Shown here: positions 55,385 through 64,000 of the stretch, in pieces
Numbering within the stretch: position 1 is the first letter of the stretch
Layout of the letters: the number at the start of each line of letters is the position of its first letter
Origin: Carboxylicivirga sediminis
GTDB lineage: Bacteria > Bacteroidota > Bacteroidia > Bacteroidales > Marinilabiliaceae
Length of the DNA stretch: 64,000 nucleotides
Assembly (NCBI RefSeq): GCF_018156225.1
Contig: NZ_JAGTAR010000020.1
Coordinates: forward strand, 1 to 64,000
Direction of reading: 5' to 3'
Program-made: the position numbers and the translations under genes
The notes under the pieces: generated by a model
The model's input: the letters and a program-made list of their open reading frames with translations, nothing else
Databases searched by the model: none
Told to the model about the DNA's origin: nothing

Positions 55385-56339
55385 GGTAGGCATCATAGGT
55401 GGAGCTGGTTATACGGCGGGTGAGTTGATTCGGATATTACTGAATCACCCCAAAGCCGAAATTACTTATGCTCAAAGTACAAGTCAGGCTGGTTTGCCGG
55501 TTAGTAGCATTCATACTGATTTGGTTGGCGAAACGGAGTTGTCATTTGTAGCTGAAGCTGATTATGAGGTTGATGTCTTGTTTTTATGCATGGGACATGG
55601 GCGTTCGCGCAGTTTTGTGGAAGCTATACCGGCTGATTTTAAAGGAAAAATTATTGATTTGAGCAATGATTACCGCCTGAAGGAAACAGCTGATGGATTT
55701 GTGTATGGCCTGCCAGAGCTGAATAAGAAGCGTATTCAAAAGGCTGATAAAATTGCCAACCCTGGTTGTTTTGCAACAGCCATTCAGGTTGCTCTTTTGC
55801 CTTTGGCTGAAGCCGGCAAGCTGAAAGAAGTGCATGTGCATGCTATCACCGGTTCAACTGGAGCCGGTCAGGCGTGTTCTGGCACTACACATTTTAGCTG
55901 GCGTAATAACAATGCCTCGGTATATAAATCATTTTCTCATCAGCACCTGGGTGAGATTGGTGAGTCCTTGGTGCAATTGCAGCCGGCATTCGCTGATGCA
56001 GTGAACTTTGTGCCCATGCGTGGGAATTATCCACGCGGTATTCTGGCATCGGTGTATCTGGAGACCGAGCTTGAAGAGAATGCGGCACAAGAGCTGTATG
56101 AACATTACTATGCAGCGCATCCATTTACGCATGTTGTGCGCAATAGTCCGGATGTAAAGCAAGTGGTAAATACCAACAGGGCATTGGTAAGTGTGAAAAA
56201 ACACGGAACGAAACTACATATTATCAGCGTGATTGATAACCTGCTGAAGGGGGCATCAGGTCAGGCTGTGCAAAATATGAATCTTTTATTTGGTTTGGAT
56301 GAAGCAGAAGGTCTTCGTTTAAAACCTGTAGCGTTTTAA
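55377..56339 (+). CDS. argC: N-acyl-gamma-glutamyl-phosphate reductase
   Basis: ArgC reduces the N-acylglutamyl phosphate made by ArgB. The 320-residue protein has the NADP fold VGIIGGAGYTAGEL and the catalytic cysteine in ANPGCFAT (C131). It overlaps argG by 8 bp. Acyl specificity (acetyl or succinyl) cannot be read from it directly. Confidence 0.95.
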   Translation: MIKVGIIGGAGYTAGELIRILLNHPKAEITYAQSTSQAGLPVSSIHTDLVGETELSFVAEADYEVDVLFLCMGHGRSRSFVEAIPADFKGKIIDLSNDYRLKETADGFVYGLPELNKKRIQKADKIANPGCFATAIQVALLPLAEAGKLKEVHVHAITGSTGAGQACSGTTHFSWRNNNASVYKSFSHQHLGEIGESLVQLQPAFADAVNFVPMRGNYPRGILASVYLETELEENAAQELYEHYYAAHPFTHVVRNSPDVKQVVNTNRALVSVKKHGTKLHIISVIDNLLKGASGQAVQNMNLLFGLDEAEGLRLKPVAF

Positions 56340-56512
56340 GTGGGTTAAAGAACTTACTTGTTGCAGGTTATTTGGTTTAAATTTTAGGTGTTCATTCTTC
56401 TTTGTATGAAGGCCAACTGCTTTGAGTACCGTGGGCCTTGTGCCTGCGGTACTTCATCCTAAGCAAAGTTATACAATTAGATTTTATCGATTAGTAATAA
56501 GGAGTCATTGCT
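56340..56512. other. Gap between argC and argD with stem-loop and Shine-Dalgarno
   Basis: A hairpin with 7-bp arms AGTACCG/CGGTACT lies at 56425-56453 with a 15-nt loop and no T-run. An AAGGAG sequence lies about 9 bp before the argD ATG, one of the few Shine-Dalgarno-like sites in this window. Confidence 0.5.
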
Positions 56513-57643
56513 ATGAACTTATTTGAGGTATACTCATTATTTGATATAACCCCTGTGAGGGGAGAAGACTGTTATGTGTGGGACGATAAGGGCAATAAGT
56601 ACCTCGATTTATATGGAGGTCACGCCGTTATTTCTGTGGGGCATAGCCATCCGCATTATGTCGACAGGTTGACTTCGCAGTTAAAGCAGATAGGTTTTTA
56701 CAGTAATTCGGTTCAAAACCCTATGCAAGAGGAGTTAGCTCAGAAACTTGGAGCTTTAAGTGGTATGGACAATTACCAGCTATTTCTATGTAATTCGGGT
56801 GCTGAAGCCAACGAAAACGCATTGAAGCTGGCATCGTTTCACACGGGGCGGAGTAAAATTGTGGCCTTCGAAAGAGGGTTTCATGGCAGAACCTCCGGAG
56901 CTGTTGCTGCAACGGATAATCCGAAGATTATTGCGCCATTTAACAGCGGCCATCAAATTGAGATTGTGGCCTGGGAAGATATAGCTGCCGTTGAAAAAGC
57001 GCTTTCGGGCAACGATGTGGCTGCTGTTATCATTGAAGGTATCCAGGGTATTGGAGGGATTCATATGCCCTCAGCCGATTTCCTGAAACAGTTGCAGGCG
57101 GTCTGTCATAAATACTCAACGTTATTAATTCTGGATGAAATTCAATCGGGATATGGGCGAAGTGGTAAATTCTTTGCTTTTCAATATGCCGGTATTCAAC
57201 CGGATATAGTTACAGTGGCCAAGGGGATGGGTAACGGCTTTCCGATAGGAGGAGTGCTGATTGCGCCCCACATTAAGGCACAGCCAGGAATGTTGGGTAC
57301 TACTTTCGGCGGAAACTATTTGGCATGTGCAGCTGCTTTAGCTGTACTTGAGATTATGAATGAAGAAAAGCTTATTGAAAATGCCTGTCAGCAAGGCGAA
57401 ATTTTGATGCAGGAACTTAGCCGATTTAGTCAGTTTAAGTCAGTTAGGGGTGCTGGCTTGATGATTGCTGTTGATGGGCATGAAAAAATATCAAGTTTAA
57501 GAAAGGACTTATTAATAAAAAAACATATTTTTACCGGCGTTTCCGGCACATACACATTGAGGTTATTGCCTCCAATGACCCTTAAAGGGAGTCATATAGG
57601 GGAATTTATATCCGGCCTTGAAGAGGCTTTGGATAGTGGATAA
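56513..57643 (+). CDS. argD: N-acylornithine aminotransferase (class III)
   Basis: ArgD converts N-acylglutamate semialdehyde to N-acylornithine using glutamate and PLP. The 376-residue class III aminotransferase has NSGAEANENALKLA, LLILDEIQSGYGRSG and the PLP lysine K237 in TVAKGMGNGFPIG. Length is slightly shorter than E. coli ArgD. The HNH gene begins 11 bp after the stop. Confidence 0.93.
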   Translation: MNLFEVYSLFDITPVRGEDCYVWDDKGNKYLDLYGGHAVISVGHSHPHYVDRLTSQLKQIGFYSNSVQNPMQEELAQKLGALSGMDNYQLFLCNSGAEANENALKLASFHTGRSKIVAFERGFHGRTSGAVAATDNPKIIAPFNSGHQIEIVAWEDIAAVEKALSGNDVAAVIIEGIQGIGGIHMPSADFLKQLQAVCHKYSTLLILDEIQSGYGRSGKFFAFQYAGIQPDIVTVAKGMGNGFPIGGVLIAPHIKAQPGMLGTTFGGNYLACAAALAVLEIMNEEKLIENACQQGEILMQELSRFSQFKSVRGAGLMIAVDGHEKISSLRKDLLIKKHIFTGVSGTYTLRLLPPMTLKGSHIGEFISGLEEALDSG

Positions 57644-57654
57644 TAAATGGTACA

Positions 57655-58245
57655 ATGGTAAAATCGTATTGGAACGAAGAATGGAAAGAGGTAGAGTTTG
57701 AAGAAGGAGCATTACAAAAGAGATATGCTATTTCAAACTACGGAAGGATTATTAGTTACACCAACAAAATCGAGGACGGCGATTACATAAGGGGTGGAAA
57801 GTTAAGGGGATATCCAACATTACCTTTAAGACCCAACGGTAAGTCAAAGACGTTCTACATTCACAAGCTGGTAGCTGAATTATTTTTACCTAAAGCCTCC
57901 GAGGAACAAAAATTTGTAATCCACCTGGATTATAACAAATCAAACAATTACGCCAAGAATCTAAAGTGGGCAAGCAAATCTGAGATGTTTGCGCATCAGC
58001 AAGGCAATCCATCTGTTTTAGAAGCTCGAGAAAAGCAAAAAGGACGGAAGACACAACAAGGTCATAAGCTAAGTGCCACACAGGTTATGCGATTGAAGAA
58101 GAAGATCAACGATCCGAATCGCAAAACACGCTTAAAGTTAATAGCCAGGGAGTTTGGTATTAGTGAGATGCAATTATACAGAATTAAATCGGGTGAAAAC
58201 TGGGCGCACGTAAATGTTGAGGTGCCTGAACGAGAACGAGATTAG
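57655..58245 (+). CDS. NUMOD4/HNH-type endonuclease, free-standing
   Basis: The 196-residue basic protein begins with a NUMOD4-like segment (W-x4-W, then YAISNYGRIISYTNK at about 24-38), followed by an HNH-like core (FYIHKLVAELFLP, then FVIHLDYNKSNNYAKNLKWAS) and a C-terminal helix-turn-helix (LIAREFGISEMQLYRIKSGE). These are hallmarks of homing-type nucleases. It sits 11 bp after argD and 98 bp before proC on the same strand, with no intron or split gene visible. Its activity and whether it is mobile are unknown. Confidence 0.85.
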   Translation: MVKSYWNEEWKEVEFEEGALQKRYAISNYGRIISYTNKIEDGDYIRGGKLRGYPTLPLRPNGKSKTFYIHKLVAELFLPKASEEQKFVIHLDYNKSNNYAKNLKWASKSEMFAHQQGNPSVLEAREKQKGRKTQQGHKLSATQVMRLKKKINDPNRKTRLKLIAREFGISEMQLYRIKSGENWAHVNVEVPERERD

Positions 58246-58343
58246 ACTTTAAGTCGGGTTTTTGATGGTTTTTACCTAAATTTATAAGCTCAAACAGTGT
58301 TTTTCTTATAAGTTGATGTAAGAACCACTCAAAAATCTACAGC

Positions 58344-59144
58344 ATGAAAGTTAATAAGCTTGCTATTATTGGTGGCGGTAATTTGGGTACCGCCATTGCC
58401 AAAGGCCTTTTAGCAAACGGTCTTTTAGAAGCCTCACAGATATACATTACCAGGCGTCGTACTGCCTTGTTGAATGAGTTTCTGGAAAAGGGTGTTAATG
58501 TTTCAAATGATAATCGGCTGGCAGCGTCAGGTGCCGATGTTATCCTCCTTGGTGTTAAACCATATCAGCTTGAGCAGGTTGTTAAAGAGATTGGTCCTGA
58601 GTTAAAAGCTCATACCATTCTTATTTCACTGGCGACGGGAATTTCCTCCGAAAGTATTCAGGGCTTTAGCTCAGTGAAGCTGCCAATATTCCGTGCTATG
58701 CCCAATACAGCTATCGAAATCGGCGAGTCGATGACTTGTGTGTCTGCCTATAATGCTAATCAGGAGCAGGAAGATTTAGTTCTCAAGTTATTTTCACAGA
58801 TGGGACAAGCTTTGATTATTCCTGAGGAACTAATGGCGGCATCTACCGTATTGGCTGCTTGTGGCATAGCTTATGCCATGCGTTTTATAAGAGCAGCAAC
58901 ACAAGGCGGTATCGAAATAGGATTTGGTTCGAAGCTGGCCTTGCAAATTTCTGCCCAAACTATTAAAGGAGCAGCTGATTTGTTGATTCAAAAGGGGACT
59001 CACCCCGAAGATGAGATTGATAAGGTAACAACGCCTCGGGGTGTAACCATATCGGGTCTTAATGAGATGGAACACCAGGGCTTTAGCTCTTCATTAATCA
59101 AAGGCTTATTAACGTCGTTTAATAAAATTGAAAACGGAAAGTAG
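58344..59144 (+). CDS. proC: Pyrroline-5-carboxylate reductase
   Basis: ProC reduces pyrroline-5-carboxylate to proline. The 266-residue protein has the NAD(P) motif IIGGGNLGTAIAKGL and the C-terminal signature TPRGVTISGLNEMEHQGF. proB starts 3 bp downstream, so proC, proB and proA form a proline block inside the arginine cluster. Confidence 0.95.
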   Translation: MKVNKLAIIGGGNLGTAIAKGLLANGLLEASQIYITRRRTALLNEFLEKGVNVSNDNRLAASGADVILLGVKPYQLEQVVKEIGPELKAHTILISLATGISSESIQGFSSVKLPIFRAMPNTAIEIGESMTCVSAYNANQEQEDLVLKLFSQMGQALIIPEELMAASTVLAACGIAYAMRFIRAATQGGIEIGFGSKLALQISAQTIKGAADLLIQKGTHPEDEIDKVTTPRGVTISGLNEMEHQGFSSSLIKGLLTSFNKIENGK

Positions 59145-59147
59145 TGC

Positions 59148-60236
59148 ATGTACGATAAGGTTTGTATAAAGATTGGCTCTAATGTGTTGGCTAATTCTGA
59201 AGGCGGCTTGAATAAGAGTCGTATCAATGAATTAGTGATGCAGATCGCCCGCTTGCATAAGGCAGGTAAAAAGATGGTGTTGGTGTCGTCAGGTGCCGTT
59301 GCTGCGGCCCGCAACTCTGTGGCTGTAGATAAAAAGATGGATCGGGTATCGCAGCGTCAGCTATTGTCATCGGTTGGGCAAGTGAAGTTGATGAACCTAT
59401 ACGCTCAACTGTTCGATTTGCATGATATTCCAATAGCCCAGGTGCTGGTAACTAAACAAGATTTTAGTACCCGGGAGCATTACCTCAATATGAAAAATTG
59501 TGTAGAGGCCTTGTGGGAAAGTGGGGTTTTACCGGTTGTTAATGAAAATGATGCGGTGTCTGTTACAGCCCTTATGTTTACAGATAATGATGAGCTGAGC
59601 GGAATGATGGCTTCGATGATGCAGTGTGACGGATTAATCATCTTGTCAAATGTGGATGGAATTTATAATGGGCATCCGGATGATGAGGATGCCAATGTGA
59701 TTCCTGTTATCCAGGCCGATGAAAAAGATTTATCGAAATACATATCAGCCGCCAAATCTGATTTTGGGCGTGGTGGTATGCTAACCAAGTGCCGTGTTGC
59801 TCAAAAGTCTGCCATGTCAGGTATTCATGTACACATTGCCAATGGTCAGCAAGACGGTATTCTTACGGATTTGTTCACCGATTGCAAAGCAATAAGGCAT
59901 ACACATTTCACTGCCGGGGAGGGCTATCCGGCCGTTAAACAGTGGATTGCATACTCCGAAGGTTTTGCAAAAGCAGAGGTGTGTATTAACCAAGGAGCCA
60001 TCGAAGCCTTGTGCTCATCTAAAGCTACCAGCCTGTTATTGGCTGGAGTGGTTGAGTTTTCGGGTGATTTTGAAAAAGGCGATCTGATAAAAATAGTGAA
60101 TGAACAGAAGCAGACCATTGGTATTGGTAAGGCTTCATATAGTATAGATAAAGCAAACAAACACAGACAGGATAGTAAGTACAAGCCATTGGTGCATTAC
60201 GATTACCTGTATGTTTTTCCTGAATTTTTAAGTTGA
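59148..60236 (+). CDS. proB: Glutamate 5-kinase
   Basis: ProB phosphorylates glutamate for proline synthesis. The 362-residue protein has the amino-acid kinase domain (KIGSNVLANSEGG, SSGAVAAAR, VVNENDAVSV, FGRGGMLTK) and a C-terminal PUA domain (SLLLAGVVEFSGDFEKGD). It is co-transcribed with proC and proA. Confidence 0.95.
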   Translation: MYDKVCIKIGSNVLANSEGGLNKSRINELVMQIARLHKAGKKMVLVSSGAVAAARNSVAVDKKMDRVSQRQLLSSVGQVKLMNLYAQLFDLHDIPIAQVLVTKQDFSTREHYLNMKNCVEALWESGVLPVVNENDAVSVTALMFTDNDELSGMMASMMQCDGLIILSNVDGIYNGHPDDEDANVIPVIQADEKDLSKYISAAKSDFGRGGMLTKCRVAQKSAMSGIHVHIANGQQDGILTDLFTDCKAIRHTHFTAGEGYPAVKQWIAYSEGFAKAEVCINQGAIEALCSSKATSLLLAGVVEFSGDFEKGDLIKIVNEQKQTIGIGKASYSIDKANKHRQDSKYKPLVHYDYLYVFPEFLS

Positions 60237-60254
60237 ATCATCAAACCTATCACC

Positions 60255-61502
60255 ATGTATCAAGCATATTTCGAAAGAGTAAAACAAGCCTCAAGGGAAC
60301 TTACCCGGTTAAGTGCAGATAAGACTGCTGCCGTGTTGGAAGAGCTCAGCAATATGCTGAAAAATTCTGTAGCTGATATATTGGCTGCTAATCAAAAGGA
60401 TTTAGACCGGATGGATGAAGCTGATCCTAAATATGACCGGTTGAAGTTAACGGCTGAGCGTATTGAGGGCATTGCAGACGATTTACTAAATGTGGCTAAA
60501 TTACCTTGTCCTGTTGGCGATATACTCGAAGAACGTACGCTTAATAATGGGCTTAAACTTAAAAAAATACGCGTAGCTCTAGGTGTTGTAGGTGTGATAT
60601 ATGAGGCACGGCCGAATGTAACGATTGATGTGTTTGCTTTGTGTCTGCGCTCAGGTAATGCCTGTGTGTTGAAAGGAGGGAGTGATGCTGAATATAGCAA
60701 TGAGGTGCTGGTGAATATTATTCAGTCGGTTTTGAAATACAAGCAAATTAACCCTGATATTGTGCAACTGCTGCCGGCTGACCGAAAGGCTACCGATGCT
60801 CTAATGGCGGCCGTTGGTTATGTTGATGTGCTGATTCCGAGAGGCTCACAAGGCTTAATTAATTCGGTGCGCGATAATGCAAAGTTGCCGGTTATCGAAA
60901 CAGGTGCCGGCATTGTTCATACCTATTTTGATGCTTCAGGCGATTGGGAACTGGGACAAAAGGTGGTGTTCAATGCTAAAACACGCCGGGTAAGTGTTTG
61001 TAATGCGCTGGATTGCTTAGTGCTTCACAAAAGCCGTTTGAGTGATTTGCCTGTACTGGTGGAGCCAATGGCTGAAAAACAAGTGGTCGTTTATGCCGAT
61101 GAAAGCGCTTATGAACATCTGCAGAGTGTATATCCTGATGCGCTTTTGAAAAAAGCCACAGCAGATGATTTTGGTACTGAGTTCTTGTCGCATAAGCTCG
61201 CCATTAAAACGGTAGCGTCTTTTGATGAGGCACTGGATCATATCTATAAATACAGCTCAAAGCATAGTGAAGCTATCATTGCTGAGGATCAGGATGTGAT
61301 TGAGCGCTACCTGAATGAAGTGGATGCCGCAGCTGTGTATGTAAATGCCAGTACCGCTTTTACAGATGGAGCTCAGTTTGGTTTGGGTGCAGAAATAGGA
61401 ATAAGTACGCAAAAACTGCATGCTCGCGGACCTATGGGGCTAAAAGAACTGACTTCTTACAAATGGATTGTTATGGGTGAAGGCCAGGTGCGACCTGCCT
61501 AA
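60255..61502 (+). CDS. proA: Gamma-glutamyl phosphate reductase
   Basis: ProA reduces glutamyl phosphate to glutamate semialdehyde. The 415-residue aldehyde-dehydrogenase-fold protein has [19 protein letters not shown] and the catalytic cysteine in [11 protein letters not shown] (C249). It lies 18 bp after proB. Confidence 0.95.
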   Translation: MYQAYFERVKQASRELTRLSADKTAAVLEELSNMLKNSVADILAANQKDLDRMDEADPKYDRLKLTAERIEGIADDLLNVAKLPCPVGDILEERTLNNGLKLKKIRVALGVVGVIYEARPNVTIDVFALCLRSGNACVLKGGSDAEYSNEVLVNIIQSVLKYKQINPDIVQLLPADRKATDALMAAVGYVDVLIPRGSQGLINSVRDNAKLPVIETGAGIVHTYFDASGDWELGQKVVFNAKTRRVSVCNALDCLVLHKSRLSDLPVLVEPMAEKQVVVYADESAYEHLQSVYPDALLKKATADDFGTEFLSHKLAIKTVASFDEALDHIYKYSSKHSEAIIAEDQDVIERYLNEVDAAAVYVNASTAFTDGAQFGLGAEIGISTQKLHARGPMGLKELTSYKWIVMGEGQVRPA

Positions 61503-61513
61503 AATTGTAAGGG

Positions 61514-61559
61514 GCTTGTTGACAAATGCTATTTTGTTGCATATAGTGCACTAACAAGC
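61514..61559. other. Stem-loop after proA
   Basis: GCTTGTT (61514-61520) and AACAAGC (61553-61559) form outer arms around a loop that can fold again through ACAAA/TTTGT. There is no T-run, so it may be a weak terminator or processing site that separates proA from argF'. Confidence 0.4.
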
Positions 61560-61702
61560 GGTACCGTGTTAAATAGTAGGCAATTATAGTGGTGAGAGTG
61601 ACTGTAAATCTGGATCTGGTTTGTCATATTGGTGTCGAAGCCTCAGGCTGCTATTAATATTATAAAAAGGAAAAAATAGACATATGAAACGAGCCATTAG
61701 AA

Positions 61703-61734
61703 TTGCTTCTCACGCAGGAGCATGATTATTTTTG
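61703..61734 (+). promoter_or_regulatory. Internal promoter before argF'
   Basis: TATTTTTG at 61727-61734 is a perfect -7 element; TTG at 61703-61705 lies 21 bp upstream. Transcription would start near 61741, about 33 bases before the argF' ATG. It suggests that argF'-argB-argE can be expressed separately from the proline block. Confidence 0.55.
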
Positions 61735-61773
61735 GCGAGTTCCATGTGGCAATAAAGAACAAAATATAAACAC

Positions 61774-62724
61774 ATGAAAAGATTTTTAACGGTTGATGAT
61801 ATAGGTGATTTAGGACAAGCTCTAAAAGAAGCTGCCGAAGTTAAAAAAGCACCCTATGCATGGGATACACTTGGTAAGAACAAAACCATTACCCTGATAT
61901 TTTTTAACTCAAGTCTGCGAACTCGTCTTAGTACGCAAAAGGCCGCTATGAACCTGGGTATGAATGTGATTGTGCTTGATGTTAATAAAGATGGCTGGCA
62001 GCTGGAAACCGAATTTGGCGTGGTGATGGATGGTGATAAGCCTGAGCATTTACGTGAGGCAGTGCCGGTTATTGGTCGTTATTGTGATATCATTGGGGTA
62101 CGTTCATTTGCCTCTTTTGAAGATAAAAAGGCAGATTATGAAGAGGAAATCCTGAATCAGTTTATCAATTTTGCAGGTGTGCCAATTATTAGTATGGAAT
62201 CTGCCACGCGGCATCCTCTTCAGGCTTTTGCCGATTTATTCACCATAGAAGAATATAAGAATAAAGAAAGACCTAAAGTTGTGCTTACATGGGCACCACA
62301 CCCAAGGGCTCTGCCTCAGGCCGTGCCTAATTCCTTTGTTGAGTGGATGAAGGTGGCTGATGTTGATTTGGTAGTGACACATCCTAAAGGTTATGAGTTG
62401 TCATCTGAATTTACCGATGGTGTTACTGTTGAATACGATCAGAAGAAAGCATTTAAGGACGCTGACTTTATCTATGCTAAAAACTGGGCTTCATATGAGC
62501 AGTATGGACAGATTTTAAGTCAGGATAAAAGTTGGACGGTTGATGAAGAAAAGATGTTATTAACCAATGATGCCAAGTTCATGCACTGCTTGCCTGTACG
62601 TCGTAATATGATTGTGACAGATGGCGTGATTGATAGTGAAAACAGCATTGTGATTGACGAAGCAGCCAACCGCGTTGTTTCTGCCCAGGTAGTTATTAAA
62701 CGAATGTTGGAAGCATTAAAATAG
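61774..62724 (+). CDS. argF': N-succinylornithine carbamoyltransferase (SOTCase type)
   Basis: This enzyme carbamoylates N-acylornithine rather than ornithine. The 316-residue protein closely resembles the Bacteroides fragilis SOTCase as I remember it: SSLRTRLSTQKA binds carbamoyl phosphate, and ESATRHPLQAFADL and MHCLPVRRNMIV are conserved. Residue 90 is proline in DGDKPEHL, the position that sets succinyl rather than acetyl specificity in the family (Pro90 versus Glu). This points to an N-succinyl pathway. It starts 271 bp after proA with its own promoter, and argB follows 4 bp later. Confidence 0.92.
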   Translation: MKRFLTVDDIGDLGQALKEAAEVKKAPYAWDTLGKNKTITLIFFNSSLRTRLSTQKAAMNLGMNVIVLDVNKDGWQLETEFGVVMDGDKPEHLREAVPVIGRYCDIIGVRSFASFEDKKADYEEEILNQFINFAGVPIISMESATRHPLQAFADLFTIEEYKNKERPKVVLTWAPHPRALPQAVPNSFVEWMKVADVDLVVTHPKGYELSSEFTDGVTVEYDQKKAFKDADFIYAKNWASYEQYGQILSQDKSWTVDEEKMLLTNDAKFMHCLPVRRNMIVTDGVIDSENSIVIDEAANRVVSAQVVIKRMLEALK

Positions 62725-62728
62725 GTGT

Positions 62729-63514
62729 ATGCACGATAGATTAACCATTGTAAAAGTTGGAGGTAAAGTTGTTGAAGAACCGGACGCTTTAAGTTCGTTC
62801 ATAAAGGATTTTGCCAGTATAGCAGGTCAAAAGATCCTCGTTCACGGAGGAGGACGGTCGGCCACAGCTATTGCCAATCAATTAGGAATAGAAACTAAGA
62901 TGGTGGAGGGGCGGCGTATCACCGATAAGTCCATGCTTGATGTGGTAGTGATGGTGTATGGTGGTTTAGTAAATAAAAATGTGGTGGCTCAATTGCAGGC
63001 GCTCAACAAACAGGCTGTGGGGCTGACTGGTGCCGATTTAGATTTGGTGCGAGCCGTGAAACGCCCGGTTAAGGATATTGATTATGGGTACGCAGGTGAC
63101 GTCACTGCCGTAAATACTGAGCATATAGAGGAGCTGATTGCCAATGGTGTTGTGCCTGTGGTAGCCCCTCTGACGCATAATGGACAAGGACAGTTGCTAA
63201 ATACCAATGCCGATACCATGGCTGCTGAATTAGCCAAGGCTTTTGCTAAAATCTACCGGGTTCAACTGGTTTACTGCTTCGAGAAGAAAGGGGTATTGGA
63301 AGATCCTTCTAATGATAACTCGGTTATTACTCACCTTAGCTATAGGCTGTTTGATGAGTATAAACAAAGTGGCGTGATTAATGAAGGCATGATTCCTAAA
63401 TTGGATAATGGTTTTTCAGCCATTAAGCATGGTGTTTCTGAGGTGTTTATTACAAATATAGATGGTTTAAAGACTGGATTTTCAACAGGAACACAGCTAT
63501 CCTTTAATGAATAG
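62729..63514 (+). CDS. argB: N-acylglutamate kinase
   Basis: ArgB phosphorylates N-acylglutamate. The 261-residue amino-acid kinase has VKVGGKVVEEP, HGGGRSATAIA, GRRITDKSML and NTNADTMAAELAKA. By context with the SOTCase its substrate is probably N-succinylglutamate. The M20 gene starts within or just after its stop. Confidence 0.93.
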   Translation: MHDRLTIVKVGGKVVEEPDALSSFIKDFASIAGQKILVHGGGRSATAIANQLGIETKMVEGRRITDKSMLDVVVMVYGGLVNKNVVAQLQALNKQAVGLTGADLDLVRAVKRPVKDIDYGYAGDVTAVNTEHIEELIANGVVPVVAPLTHNGQGQLLNTNADTMAAELAKAFAKIYRVQLVYCFEKKGVLEDPSNDNSVITHLSYRLFDEYKQSGVINEGMIPKLDNGFSAIKHGVSEVFITNIDGLKTGFSTGTQLSFNE

Positions 63515-64000
63515 TATGACAGATAAATTAGAACTATATTCCAGTGAAGCCATTGAGCTGTTAAAGGTGCTGATTTCGACCCGGTCATTTAGTCGTGAAG
63601 AGGATGAAGTGGCCACCATCATGTTTGACTTCCTTGAGCAAAAGAGCTTGAAGGTGAATCGGCAGGGCAATAATGTGTGGTGCTGGGCTAAAGCTAAAGA
63701 TGCCACAAAACCTACTGTTTTATTAAATTCACACCTCGACACAGTAAAACCATCGTCAAAATGGACGTACGAACCTATTCAGGCAACACTCGAAGAGGAT
63801 AAGCTAACCGGTTTGGGAAGTAATGATGCAGGTGGACCACTGGTAGCTCTAATGGCTGCATTTCTTTGCCTGAAAGATGAGGCATTGGATTATAATCTGG
63901 TATTTGCCGCAACTGCCGAAGAAGAAATTTCCGGGGCTAATGGAGTGGCATCAATATTACCTGAGTTAGGTGACATTGATTTGGGTATTGTTGGTGAGCC
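63507..64000 (+). CDS. argE: M20-family N-acylornithine/N-acylcitrulline deacylase, cut by the window end
   Basis: The visible 160 or so residues belong to an M20 metallopeptidase: LLNSHLDTVKP gives metal ligands H73 and D75 (counted from the ATG at 63516), GLGSNDAGG the bridging D104, and AATAEEEISG the catalytic E135 and E136. In this pathway it would remove the acyl group from N-acylcitrulline. Two in-frame ATGs exist, 63507 (8-bp overlap with argB) and 63516. The C-terminal half lies outside the window. Confidence 0.88.
   Translation, partial: MNSMTDKLELYSSEAIELLKVLISTRSFSREEDEVATIMFDFLEQKSLKVNRQGNNVWCWAKAKDATKPTVLLNSHLDTVKPSSKWTYEPIQATLEEDKLTGLGSNDAGGPLVALMAAFLCLKDEALDYNLVFAATAEEEISGANGVASILPELGDIDLGIVGE

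Noticed and set aside
61684-61725. Possible 13-residue arginine-containing leader peptide (MKRAIRIASHAGA) before argF'
   Set aside because: The predicted argF' start site lies downstream of it, so it would not be in the argF' leader; no attenuator hairpin follows.

Overview
The window is a chromosomal segment of a Bacteroidota bacterium, most likely from the Marinilabiliales/Bacteroidales side of the phylum. Several things point there. Promoters carry the Bacteroidota -7 element TAnnTTTG, and Shine-Dalgarno sequences are almost absent. There is a Reg_prop (ligand-sensing propeller) histidine kinase. The parA-parB genes are followed by a DUF5683 gene and a LysM transglycosylase. The arginine cluster encodes an N-succinylornithine-type carbamoyltransferase with Pro90. 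These calls rest on motifs and remembered family sequences; no database search was run.

Layout. 0-8.9 kb: priA (-), an MBL-fold hydrolase, a YifB/ComM ATPase, a PliI-like lipoprotein (-), inorganic pyrophosphatase, and an OmpR-type two-component pair (-). 8.9-12.5 kb: a haem block read leftward (hemH, hemG, a small membrane protein) and a GmhA-type sugar-phosphate isomerase. 12.6-20.8 kb, mostly (+): a voltage-gated-type potassium channel with a C-terminal zinc ribbon, a 586-bp gap with a 20-bp tandem repeat, a small membrane protein, mutL, two rhomboid proteases, an EEP-family hydrolase, thyA and folA. 20.8-23.5 kb (-): a glycosyltransferase, an LpxH-like phosphatase and a degenerate PhnW-like protein. 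23.9-30.9 kb: a MoxR/DUF58/DUF4350/DUF4129/SpoIIM cluster (-) with a divergent RDD gene. 30.9-40.8 kb (-): a zinc peptidase, a giant Reg_prop sensor kinase, an MBOAT/SGNH pair, a LysM transglycosylase and DUF5683. 40.8-43.7 kb (-): parB, parA and a heptose-kinase gene. 43.9-48.4 kb: a FecR-domain lipoprotein, a LytS/LytTR pair (-) and a secreted GH13 amylase. 49.2-64 kb: carB (-) and a long (+) arginine/proline cluster.

The arginine/proline cluster is the functional core: argR, a GNAT N-acyltransferase, argG, argC, argD, an HNH-type endonuclease gene, proC, proB, proA, argF', argB and an M20 deacylase cut by the window end. With divergent carB it encodes arginine synthesis through N-acylated (probably N-succinylated) intermediates plus all three steps of proline synthesis. 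argH and carA are not seen.

Most unusual items: a PhnW-like aminotransferase relative that has lost its PLP lysine and aspartate; a Reg_prop sensor kinase whose phospho-acceptor histidine is replaced by lysine; a HNH gene inside the arginine/proline cluster; four 20-bp tandem repeats plus one inverted copy; a 21-bp-spaced direct repeat between the LytTR operon and the amylase gene; and a putative ArgR operator just after the argR promoter. I found no rRNA, tRNA, CRISPR array, insertion sequence or prophage.
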